Source: an uncultured Flavobacteriales bacterium (GTDB lineage: Bacteria; Bacteroidota; Bacteroidia; Flavobacteriales_D; Sanyastnellaceae). Taken from it: a DNA stretch of 52,543 nt. Below the pieces are notes generated by a model. The model was given only the letters and a program-made list of their open reading frames with translations, was not told where the DNA came from and made no database searches. The DNA is taken from positions 1-52,543 of the forward strand of contig CAJQKK010000041.1 in the NCBI GenBank assembly GCA_905478895.1, in the 5' to 3' direction. Of the stretch, positions 7,786-15,001 are shown piece after piece. The position numbers were made by a program, and so were the translations under genes. Positions within the stretch are counted from its first letter, which is position 1. Every line of letters starts with the position of its first letter.

Positions 7786-9735
7786 TCAGGCAGATTGTAT
7801 GTTCTGAGAACGACTGGTTGCAGTCGCAGCAACCAATTCCTCTGCGACTGCGGCAATTGCGGCGGCGTCGTAGCCATTTTCCGCGTAAAGTTCGGCTTGT
7901 GTTCCATGTTCAACATAGTGATCTCCAAGTCCAAGGCGCTTCATCTGTACTTGGTATCCATTGTCTCCCATGAATTCTGTAACGGCACTGCCAAAACCAC
8001 CCATGAGGCATCCGTCTTCTACGGTGATCACCGCATCAAACTTTCCGAATATTTCGTGAAGCATTACCTCGTCCAGGGGCTTCACAAATCGCATGTCATA
8101 ATGCGCTGCGGAAATGCCGCTTTTTTCAAGTGAATCGATGGCATTCGTGACCTGTGAACCGATGGCGCCAATGCTCAATAGTGCGATGTCGCTTCCCGTT
8201 TTCAATCGGCGGCCTTGACCAATTTGAATGGCTTCAAAGGGTTGCCTCCAGTTGACAATGGTGCCTGTCCCTCGGGGGTACCGAATGGAGAATGGACCGC
8301 TCTGCTTTTCAGCAGCAGTGTACATCATGTTGCGCAACTCCACTTCATCCATGGGGGCGGCTACAACCATATTTGGGATACAGCGCATGTATGCCATGTC
8401 ATAAGCGCCATGATGGGTCGGGCCGTCCGCGCCGACTACGCCTCCTCGATCGAGGCAGAATACAACGTGCAGGTTTTGAATGGCCACATCGTGCACGACC
8501 TGGTCATAGGCACGTTGCATGAAGCTGGAATAAATATTGCAGAATGGAACTTTTCCTTGCGTTGCCATGCCCGCGCTGAATGTCACGGCATGTTGCTCTG
8601 CGATGCCCACATCAAAGGCTCGATCAGGCATGGCCTCCAGCATGTATTTGAGGCTGCAGCCCGAAGGCATGGCGGGTGTGACACCCACGATACGTTCATT
8701 TTTTTCGGCCAATTCGATGACGGAGTGACCAAAGACATCCTGAAATTTGGGTGGTTTCGGATGGGTCGATGCGCTTTTTGCAATTTCTCCGGTTTCCTTG
8801 TTGAAGAGTCCGGGTGCATGCCAAGTGGTTGCGCTGCCCTTTTCCGCGGGCTCGTAACCCTTGCCCTTCATGGTGACACAATGAAGCAGCTTAGGACCTG
8901 GAATGTCTTTGATATCCTCCAGGATTTGAGCCAAATGCACGACGTCATGGCCGTCGACGGGACCGAAATAACGGAAGTTGAGCGATTCAAATAAATTGGA
9001 CTGCTTGAGCAGGGCCGACTTCATGGCCACTTCAATTTTTTGTGCAACAGCTTGTGCGTTCGGCCCAAACTTTGAAATGCGGCCGAGCAAATGCCAGACT
9101 TCATCCTTGGCCTTGTTGTAGGCTTTGGACGTTGTAATGTCCGTGAGGTATTCTTTGAGCGCTCCAACATTCGGGTCGATTGACATGCAGTTGTCATTCA
9201 AAATGACGAGCATATTGGTATCTTCCGCGCCACCGTGGTTTAGCCCTTCGAATGCCAGTCCTGCCGTCATGGCCCCATCTCCGATGACCGCCACGTGCTG
9301 ACGTTGTTTGTCACCTTTGAGTTTGCTGGCAACTGCCATGCCCAATGCAGCGGAAATGGAGGTGGAACTGTGTCCCACACCGAATGTGTCATATTCACTC
9401 TCCGTTCGCTTGGGAAAACCACTCAGGCCTTTGTACTGGCGATTGGTGTGGAACTTTTCCCGCCGACCGGTCAGGATTTTGTGTCCATAAGCTTGGTGTC
9501 CCACGTCCCACACGATTTGGTCGTCGGGGGTGTTGAAGGCATAATGCAAGGCTACCGTCAACTCAACAACGCCGAGGCTTGCACCGAAGTGTCCGCCTTT
9601 TTCAGAAACAACGTCGACAATAAATTGCCTCAATTCATCGCAGATTACGGGCAAATCTGTCTTTTGAAAAAGCTGCCGCAGGTCTTCCGGCGTTTTGATG
9701 CGAGAAAGGTGCGGTCCGGCTGGGAAGTGACTCAT
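7786..9735 (-). CDS. dxs: 1-deoxy-D-xylulose-5-phosphate synthase
   Basis: This enzyme condenses pyruvate and glyceraldehyde 3-phosphate with thiamine diphosphate, the first step of the MEP isoprenoid pathway. The 649-residue protein has the three transketolase-type domains. DVGHQAYGHKILTGR (His80) and the cofactor motif GDGAMTAG (from Gly152) are in the first; GIAEQHAVTFSAGMA is in the pyrimidine domain; the C-terminal domain ends the chain. Length is normal for the family. It is the first gene of a probable dxs-DUF2480-polA unit. A promoter box and an inverted repeat lie just upstream. Isoprenoid supply connects functionally with uppS at 43.9 kb. Confidence 0.97.
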   Translation of the reverse strand: MSHFPAGPHLSRIKTPEDLRQLFQKTDLPVICDELRQFIVDVVSEKGGHFGASLGVVELTVALHYAFNTPDDQIVWDVGHQAYGHKILTGRREKFHTNRQYKGLSGFPKRTESEYDTFGVGHSSTSISAALGMAVASKLKGDKQRQHVAVIGDGAMTAGLAFEGLNHGGAEDTNMLVILNDNCMSIDPNVGALKEYLTDITTSKAYNKAKDEVWHLLGRISKFGPNAQAVAQKIEVAMKSALLKQSNLFESLNFRYFGPVDGHDVVHLAQILEDIKDIPGPKLLHCVTMKGKGYEPAEKGSATTWHAPGLFNKETGEIAKSASTHPKPPKFQDVFGHSVIELAEKNERIVGVTPAMPSGCSLKYMLEAMPDRAFDVGIAEQHAVTFSAGMATQGKVPFCNIYSSFMQRAYDQVVHDVAIQNLHVVFCLDRGGVVGADGPTHHGAYDMAYMRCIPNMVVAAPMDEVELRNMMYTAAEKQSGPFSIRYPRGTGTIVNWRQPFEAIQIGQGRRLKTGSDIALLSIGAIGSQVTNAIDSLEKSGISAAHYDMRFVKPLDEVMLHEIFGKFDAVITVEDGCLMGGFGSAVTEFMGDNGYQVQMKRLGLGDHYVEHGTQAELYAENGYDAAAIAAVAEELVAATATSRSQNIQSA

Positions 9736-9749
9736 GGTTTTCGGGTCTT

Positions 9750-9786
9750 ATTGCTCCTGTGCGTCTTCAACAAAATTAGGAGCAAT
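9750..9786. repeat. Inverted repeat in the dxs 5' region
   Basis: The nine-base arms ATTGCTCCT (9750-9758) and AGGAGCAAT (9778-9786) are perfect complements separated by 19 bases. The repeat lies 15-51 bases upstream of the dxs ATG and overlaps the probable promoter box at 9771-9778, so it could be an operator or a leader hairpin. There is no U-tract, so a terminator is unlikely. Confidence 0.45.
9771..9778 (-). promoter_or_regulatory. Probable promoter -7 box for dxs
   Basis: On the minus strand this reads TAATTTTG, an exact match to the Bacteroidota -7 consensus TAnnTTTG, 35 bases upstream of the dxs start. No clear -33 TTTG was found at the usual spacing, so it is only moderately supported. 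Confidence 0.5.
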
Positions 9787-9858
9787 GATGTTCAGTTGAA
9801 CGCATGGGAATCCGAACTTTTCCGAGCAATGGAAGCTCTTATGCCCAATAAACGTCAT

Positions 9859-10551
9859 TCATGCCTCAATGAGTGCAGCTAATCCCGATAAGATTTGGGC
9901 GCCATCTGTGTTCCCAAGGTCGCTGCTTGCGGCGCGTTCGGGATGGGGCATCATTCCGAAAACATTCATTGCGTCGTTGGCAACACCCGCAATGCTATCA
10001 ATTGATCCGTTCGGATTGGACCAAGGGTTCACTTTGCCATTTTCATCGCAATAGCGAAACAGGATTTGGTCCTGATCTTGTAGCCTCTTCAGTCCGTCAT
10101 CATCGATGAAGTAATTGCCCTCGCCGTGCGCAATAGGGATGGTGATTGCGCTGTTGGAATCGATGTCACGTGAGAGGCAGGCGGTTCGGGAAACAGGTTT
10201 GAGTTGAACGTTGCGGCAAATGAATTTACGGCTTTCGTTGTGGAGCAGCGCCCCCGGGAGCAGCCCCGATTCGCAAAGAATTTGGAATCCGTTGCACACC
10301 CCAAATACGCGTCCCCCTTTTTGCGCATGGGCAACAATGGACTCCATGATTGGTGAGAAACGAGCAATTGCTCCACTACGGAGGTAGTCACCATAGCTAA
10401 AACCTCCAGGAAGAATTACGATGTCCGCGCCTTCTAGGTCTCGGTTTTTATGCCAGAGTTGGACGACATCGAACTGTAAGTCGTGTTCCATTGCATGCAC
10501 CATGTCCATGTCGCAATTGGAACCGGGAAAAGTGACCACTCCTATTTTCAT
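9859..10551 (-). CDS. purQ: Phosphoribosylformylglycinamidine synthase, glutaminase subunit
   Basis: This 230-residue class I glutamine amidotransferase subunit supplies ammonia for the FGAR-to-FGAM step of purine synthesis. The N-terminus VVTFPGSNCD is typical of PurQ. The catalytic triad is visible: Cys86 in FGVCNGFQ, and His203 and Glu205 in MPHPERA. Being a stand-alone small subunit, it should need PurL and PurS encoded elsewhere. DUF6427 lies 27 bases upstream on the same strand and purD is 1.3 kb away, giving a loose purine cluster. Length is normal. Confidence 0.95.
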   Translation of the reverse strand: MKIGVVTFPGSNCDMDMVHAMEHDLQFDVVQLWHKNRDLEGADIVILPGGFSYGDYLRSGAIARFSPIMESIVAHAQKGGRVFGVCNGFQILCESGLLPGALLHNESRKFICRNVQLKPVSRTACLSRDIDSNSAITIPIAHGEGNYFIDDDGLKRLQDQDQILFRYCDENGKVNPWSNPNGSIDSIAGVANDAMNVFGMMPHPERAASSDLGNTDGAQILSGLAALIEA

Positions 10552-10578
10552 AGGACGAAGTTCGTGAATTCGTTGCTT

Positions 10579-11550
10579 TTATTGAGCGTAATTCAACCCA
10601 AAAACAACCAACAGCGTACCAACAAAAACGACCCAACCCAAACCATCGAGGGCACTGAGCTTGTCTCCTTTTCGTTCGCGTTTCGGAACAAGGCTGACGG
10701 TAAGAAACCCCAGAGCCAAAGCGGAAACTGCCGCCCAATGCGCCGTGCATTGAGACGCGGGCCCCAGGCCTCTTATTTCTGGGGTACCGGTTCCGAAAAA
10801 CAGGCTTGCGGTCCCAGCGAGTGCCAAGAGGAGAAAGATCGCATTGTAGCGGGTGTTTTTCGTCTTGAGTACCAAACGCGGGTTTTCTCGAATGAGCATG
10901 AATAATCCAAAAATCCCGGCGGTTATCATACCGGCGGCACGCCATAATTGCCGTGTATTTTGACCGGTTTCAGGCACCTCTGTCGCAGCACTTCCTATGA
11001 ATTCGCTGAAGAAGGGGAGTGTCCAACAAAACCCAGCGATGAGCAAACCATGTGCAATCCCAAAGGCCAACATGATCCATTCGCGAAAAATTGCTGGCCG
11101 AGTGCGGATTTGAACGGCAATTAAGCCCAGCAGAATGCCAGCATTGAGCGGTTGAATGCTCACGGCAAGCCCTGCAAGGAGCCCCGCTCGAAATTGGATG
11201 TTGCTTGTTGACGGTTGGCGGTGCATGCGCAAGGTTAGATCCAATGCTCCGCAGAGCATGAGCAGGCTTGTCCACGTTTGAATGCCTTCCATGGGCTCGG
11301 ACACCGGGACCAAGACGATCCCCCAAGCGACAAAGGACCAAGCCAGGGCAGAATCGCCTCGCTCGACAAAATTTCTTTGCACGTACAAATGATGCGAATA
11401 CCCTGCCACCGTTAGCAGCCCAATGCCATAGATGGCAAGGGATAGAACAGGTGTGTGCGCGTGCCAAAAGTGCCAGAGCACACCCCCCAAAATGGTCAAT
11501 GGAACAATGGACCATGCAATCGGTTGGTTCGAACGGAGGATAGAAATCAA
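10579..11550 (-). CDS. DUF6427-like polytopic membrane protein
   Basis: This 323-residue inner-membrane protein has about nine to ten hydrophobic segments, for example IVPLTILGGVLWHFW near the N-terminus and WVVFVGTLLVVFGLN at the end. The start is a TTG; no ATG exists near the conserved-looking N-terminus MISILRSNQPIAW. Size, N-terminal pattern and position between purine genes and the small DUF6341-like gene match what I recall of DUF6427 in Flavobacteriia, so the family call is by synteny plus resemblance. Function is unknown. It is divergent from the DUF6341-like gene (33-base gap) and precedes purQ. Confidence 0.65.
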   Translation of the reverse strand: MISILRSNQPIAWSIVPLTILGGVLWHFWHAHTPVLSLAIYGIGLLTVAGYSHHLYVQRNFVERGDSALAWSFVAWGIVLVPVSEPMEGIQTWTSLLMLCGALDLTLRMHRQPSTSNIQFRAGLLAGLAVSIQPLNAGILLGLIAVQIRTRPAIFREWIMLAFGIAHGLLIAGFCWTLPFFSEFIGSAATEVPETGQNTRQLWRAAGMITAGIFGLFMLIRENPRLVLKTKNTRYNAIFLLLALAGTASLFFGTGTPEIRGLGPASQCTAHWAAVSALALGFLTVSLVPKRERKGDKLSALDGLGWVVFVGTLLVVFGLNYAQ

Positions 11551-11558
11551 GGCTTGCT

Positions 11559-11566
11559 TATTTTTG
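11559..11566 (+). promoter_or_regulatory. Probable promoter -7 box for the DUF6341-like gene
   Basis: TATTTTTG is an exact match to the Bacteroidota TAnnTTTG consensus, 17 bases before the ATG at 11584. On the opposite strand, 11570-11577 reads TAAATTCG, one mismatch from the same consensus and suitably placed for DUF6427, so two divergent promoters may be packed into this 33-base gap. No -33 element was identified. Confidence 0.45.
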
Positions 11567-11583
11567 CTCCGAATTTAGCACTT

Positions 11584-11772
11584 ATGAATACGCAAGAAAT
11601 CATCACTCCGGTTGCAAAGTTTATCGAATGGACATTTGAAACCGTTCTCGTACCTATGAGTGATCCCTTCAATTCGGGGGTCATTGTTCTGGGATTGGCG
11701 GGTTTGCTGTTCTGGCTGCGCTTGCAGAAAAAGTACACCCAAAAAGCGGAGCAGGACGGGGACTTGGTGTGA
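11584..11772 (+). CDS. DUF6341-like small membrane protein
   Basis: This is a 62-residue protein. A short amphipathic N-terminus (FIEWTFETVLVPMSDPFN) leads into one transmembrane helix (SGVIVLGLAGLLFWL) and a charged tail (RLQKKYTQKAEQDGDLV). This layout is what I recall for DUF6341, which accompanies DUF6427 and purD in Flavobacteriia. The ATG at 11584 is chosen because an exact promoter box lies just before it; the frame is open further upstream but that part overlaps DUF6427 in antisense. Function is unknown. It converges on purD with a 39-base gap. Confidence 0.65.
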   Translation: MNTQEIITPVAKFIEWTFETVLVPMSDPFNSGVIVLGLAGLLFWLRLQKKYTQKAEQDGDLV

Positions 11773-11811
11773 AGTAAAGCTTGCGCCGCACCGGATTTAA
11801 TCCTGGGCCAA

Positions 11812-13098
11812 TCAAGCCAAATCTAAGATGTCTGCACCGATGTCCATGCGGCAATAGGCCCCTTCGAATGTGATTTTCTCTATTTTCTCGTAGCTGCGTT
11901 TCAACGCATCTTCCACGGTCGCACCTCTGCCTGTGACCGCAAGGACTCGACCACCGTTTGTGTAGAGTTTGCGCCGAGAAATTTTCGTTCCGGCATGGAA
12001 AACCATTCCGTCCCAATTCGGGTCCTCAACAACGCCTTTGATTTCACGGTTTGTTTCATAGGCTCCTGGATATCCTTCGCTTGCCATGACCACGGTGGCG
12101 GCCGCTCGCTCATCAATTTCCAAGTCGTATTCTGAAAGCAACCCGGAACCTAGGCTTTCGAATAGGTGCAGTAAATCACTCTTAATCCTTGGCAACACGA
12201 CTTCTGTTTCGGGATCACCCATGCGGCAATTGTATTCAATGACATACGGGTCGCTTCCCACTTTCATGAGGCCAAAGAAAATAAATCCGTGGTAGGGGAT
12301 TTCGTCTTTGGTCAATCCTTTGATCGTGGGAATGATGATTTGATTCAAGGCCTTCTGCTGAAATTCTTCGGACAAGTACGGAACCGGCGAAATGGCACCC
12401 ATGCCGCCCGTGTTGAGACCCGTGTCACCTTCTCCAATTCGTTTGTAGTCCTTCGCCGAAGGCAGAATGTGATAGCTTTTACCATCCGTCATGACAAACA
12501 TGCTCACTTCCTGTCCCGTGAGGAATTCTTCAATCACAACGCGCTTTCCAGCTTCTTTGAATGCCCCGCCCTCCAGCATGGCTTTCAGGGTATCTGTCGC
12601 CTCTTTTTTTGATTCGGTGATGATCACTCCTTTGCCACCCGCAAGCCCATCGGCCTTGATGACATAGGGTGCCTGAAACGCGTCCAACGATTGCACCGCT
12701 TCAGCAAGTTGGTCGCTTCCAAAGCTCGCATAGCGAGCCGTTGGAATGTTGTGACGCTGCATGAAATTTTTGGCGAACTCCTTGCTGCCTTCGAGCATTG
12801 CGCCTTGTTTTTTAGGGCCAACGACCGTTACGGATGTCTTTTGTGAAGCTTCAAAGTAATCTGAAATTCCAGCCACGAGAGGAGCCTCTGAACCGACTAC
12901 AATCAGGTCAATTTTGTGCCTCCGGACATAGCGTTCAACGGCTTGAAAATCCATTGCATCCAGATCTGCCATGGTCCCCAGCTCATGCATTCCTCCGTTT
13001 CCGGGGGCAATGTGGAGATCACGCAACATCGAAGATTCACTTAGTTTCCATGCCATCGCATGCTCACGGCCTCCGCTTCCCAACAAAAGTACATTCAT
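11812..13098 (-). CDS. purD: Phosphoribosylamine-glycine ligase (GAR synthetase)
   Basis: The enzyme joins 5-phosphoribosylamine and glycine with ATP, step two of purine synthesis. The protein has 428 residues, the normal PurD length. The N-terminus MNVLLLGSGGREHAMAWKL and the region VIKADGLAGGKGVIIT of the ATP-grasp domain are diagnostic; MGDPETEVVLPR is the conserved metal/ATP site in the C-terminal half. The ATG at 13098 is chosen because it starts the conserved N-terminus; the frame is open 18 codons further but without resemblance to the family. A promoter-like pair lies directly upstream. Confidence 0.96.
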   Translation of the reverse strand: MNVLLLGSGGREHAMAWKLSESSMLRDLHIAPGNGGMHELGTMADLDAMDFQAVERYVRRHKIDLIVVGSEAPLVAGISDYFEASQKTSVTVVGPKKQGAMLEGSKEFAKNFMQRHNIPTARYASFGSDQLAEAVQSLDAFQAPYVIKADGLAGGKGVIITESKKEATDTLKAMLEGGAFKEAGKRVVIEEFLTGQEVSMFVMTDGKSYHILPSAKDYKRIGEGDTGLNTGGMGAISPVPYLSEEFQQKALNQIIIPTIKGLTKDEIPYHGFIFFGLMKVGSDPYVIEYNCRMGDPETEVVLPRIKSDLLHLFESLGSGLLSEYDLEIDERAAATVVMASEGYPGAYETNREIKGVVEDPNWDGMVFHAGTKISRRKLYTNGGRVLAVTGRGATVEDALKRSYEKIEKITFEGAYCRMDIGADILDLA

Positions 13099-13102
13099 GC
13101 CG

Positions 13103-13133
13103 TAAAAATAATGGGTCTCAGTGCGCAAGCAAA
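13103..13133 (-). promoter_or_regulatory. Probable purD promoter (-33/-7)
   Basis: On the minus strand a TTTG (13130-13133) is followed after 19 bases by TATTTTTA (13103-13110), one mismatch from TAnnTTTG. Spacing fits the Bacteroidota sigma consensus. The -7 box ends only four bases before the purD ATG, so the transcript would have almost no leader. Confidence 0.45.
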
Positions 13134-13198
13134 GAATCGTTCGAAACTTCATGTTTGTGAGCAGTAACTTGCAAGGAATTCGCCGTTAGACAATCCGT

Positions 13199-15001
13199 AT
13201 GGATCAACCTTTTTTGTCCGCCGTCATCATCGCTTACAATGAAGCGCAAAACATCGAACGGTGTTTGCTGTCTTTGCAGGCCGTTGCGGATGAAATTGTG
13301 GTAGTGGATTCGGGTTCTACGGATGATACCGTTATGAAAAGCGAATCGATGGGCGCTCGGGTGTTAAGCCACCCATTCGAAGGGCACATACAACAAAAAA
13401 ATTGGGCGGCAAATCAGGCCAAAGGGCAGTGGATCATTTCTTTGGATGCGGATGAAAGTTTGGGCGAAGAATTGAAAGCTTCGCTCCGCGAATGGAAAAA
13501 AAGCGCTCATGATTCGCGGGCATATCGTTTCAATCGATTGACTTCTTACTGTGGCCATTGGGTGCGCCATGGCGGATGGTATCCCGATCAAAAACTTCGG
13601 CTTTGGAAAAATGGAGCGGCACAGTGGACGGGCGAAAACCCCCACGATCGCTTGGAATTATTAGCCGGTGAAAACGCGGGCAAAAGCATCGGTCATTTGG
13701 AGGGAGACTTGTTGCACCATTCTTATCACACGGTCGAGGACCATATCCGTCAGATCGCCTACTTCTCCGACATTGCAGCGGTGCATTATGAGGGGCCGCT
13801 TTGGCGAACAAATCCCTGGATTCGGCCATTGAAGATGGCATTTCAATGGACCAAGAATGCATGGATTCGGGGGGGGTGGAGAGATGGTTGGGCCGGTTGG
13901 ACCATTGCGAAATACAGTGCAATTGCCACGGCTCGGAAATACGAAAAAGCGCGTGTTTATGGGCGTTCGAAGCGGTTGTTGGAGGCCGCTGGAAAAACGA
14001 AAATCCAACGGATTTTGATATGCCGAACGGATGCCATTGGGGATGCCGTACTAACCTTGCCTGTTGCCGGGTGGATCAAAGCTTCTGCATCCAATTTACA
14101 GGTGGACTTTCTGGTCCGGTCGTATGCCGCTCCTGTTGCCGCTGCTGCGGAAGATGTGGATGACGTGGTAATTTGGTCGCCAAAATCGCCACCAGATTTG
14201 TCGGGGTACGATGCGGCGGTCGTGGCATTTCCAGATGTGGAGGTGGCTCAGACCCTTCGGGAACAGGGCGTGCCAATTGTGGTTGGGACTTCCCGAAGGT
14301 GGCCTTTTCGGCGTTGGATGACGCACCACAATCACACGTCGCGCAAAGTTTCAGGACAACACGAAGCGTGGCATGGCATTGAATTGGCGAAGACGATGCA
14401 TCCGTCTCCGGGTTGGGAGAGACCGGGGCTGCAACTTCCAAAATCACCCGGTGAAATTGCGCAGTGGGGTCGATTGAAACCCCGGGCGTGGGAAGAGGTG
14501 AAAGGCCAGATCGATGGTGCAAAGGATTGGCTGGAGGTCGATCAAAAACACATCATTGTTCACCCGGGGTCAGCGGGCAGTGCCAACAACTATTCCCAAG
14601 AAAGCTACCTCACACTCATTGACGGCCTTTGCGATGCGGGCCTGCGCGTCATTTTGACGGGCACAGCGGCGGAAGCGGAACAATTTGGTGTTTCACGATG
14701 GAGCGATCAAGAAGGAGTGATCAATACGATGGGCCGCATGACCTTGGATCAATTGCTTGCCCTCATAGGCGCCTCGGATGGCCTCGTGGCTTCGAGCACG
14801 GGTCCGCTGCACATGGCGGCAGCCTCTGGAGTGATGTGCATGGGCCTATACGGTCCTGAAGCACCGGAGTGGCCGGAGCGATGGCACCCGGTTGGTCCGC
14901 GGGCGCATTGGATAACGGCGAAACGCCTCGCTTCGGACGGAGCATTGGAAATCGAAGTGTCGGAGGTTTTGGCGAAGATTCTTTCAGTCCTCAGCGAATA
15001 G
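13199..15001 (+). CDS. Fused GT2-GT9 glycosyltransferase (LPS-core type)
   Basis: One 600-residue frame carries two glycosyltransferases. Residues 1-250 are a GT2 (WaaE/KdtX-like) domain: SAVIIAYNEAQNIERCLLSL, VVDSGSTDDT, and the metal-binding DAD at 83-85 in SLDADES. From about 266 a GT9 (ADP-heptose:LPS heptosyltransferase-type) domain begins with ILICRTDAIGDAVLTLPV and continues with IIVHPGSAGSANNYS and SSTGPLHMAAASGV. Both keep family motifs, so both may be active, probably adding successive sugars to a surface glycan at the inner membrane. It runs into the O-antigen-ligase-like gene on the opposite strand with an 11-base overlap of 3' ends. There is no sign that the join is a frameshift artefact. 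Confidence 0.9.
   Translation: MDQPFLSAVIIAYNEAQNIERCLLSLQAVADEIVVVDSGSTDDTVMKSESMGARVLSHPFEGHIQQKNWAANQAKGQWIISLDADESLGEELKASLREWKKSAHDSRAYRFNRLTSYCGHWVRHGGWYPDQKLRLWKNGAAQWTGENPHDRLELLAGENAGKSIGHLEGDLLHHSYHTVEDHIRQIAYFSDIAAVHYEGPLWRTNPWIRPLKMAFQWTKNAWIRGGWRDGWAGWTIAKYSAIATARKYEKARVYGRSKRLLEAAGKTKIQRILICRTDAIGDAVLTLPVAGWIKASASNLQVDFLVRSYAAPVAAAAEDVDDVVIWSPKSPPDLSGYDAAVVAFPDVEVAQTLREQGVPIVVGTSRRWPFRRWMTHHNHTSRKVSGQHEAWHGIELAKTMHPSPGWERPGLQLPKSPGEIAQWGRLKPRAWEEVKGQIDGAKDWLEVDQKHIIVHPGSAGSANNYSQESYLTLIDGLCDAGLRVILTGTAAEAEQFGVSRWSDQEGVINTMGRMTLDQLLALIGASDGLVASSTGPLHMAAASGVMCMGLYGPEAPEWPERWHPVGPRAHWITAKRLASDGALEIEVSEVLAKILSVLSE

Noticed and set aside
8215-8994. 259-codon open frame on the plus strand
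   Set aside because: It is antisense to the conserved middle of dxs and has no recognisable protein features.
13199-15001. Possibility that the GT2-GT9 joint is a frameshift or assembly merge
   Set aside because: The frame is continuous, with linker sequence between two complete domains and no internal stop or duplicated motif.
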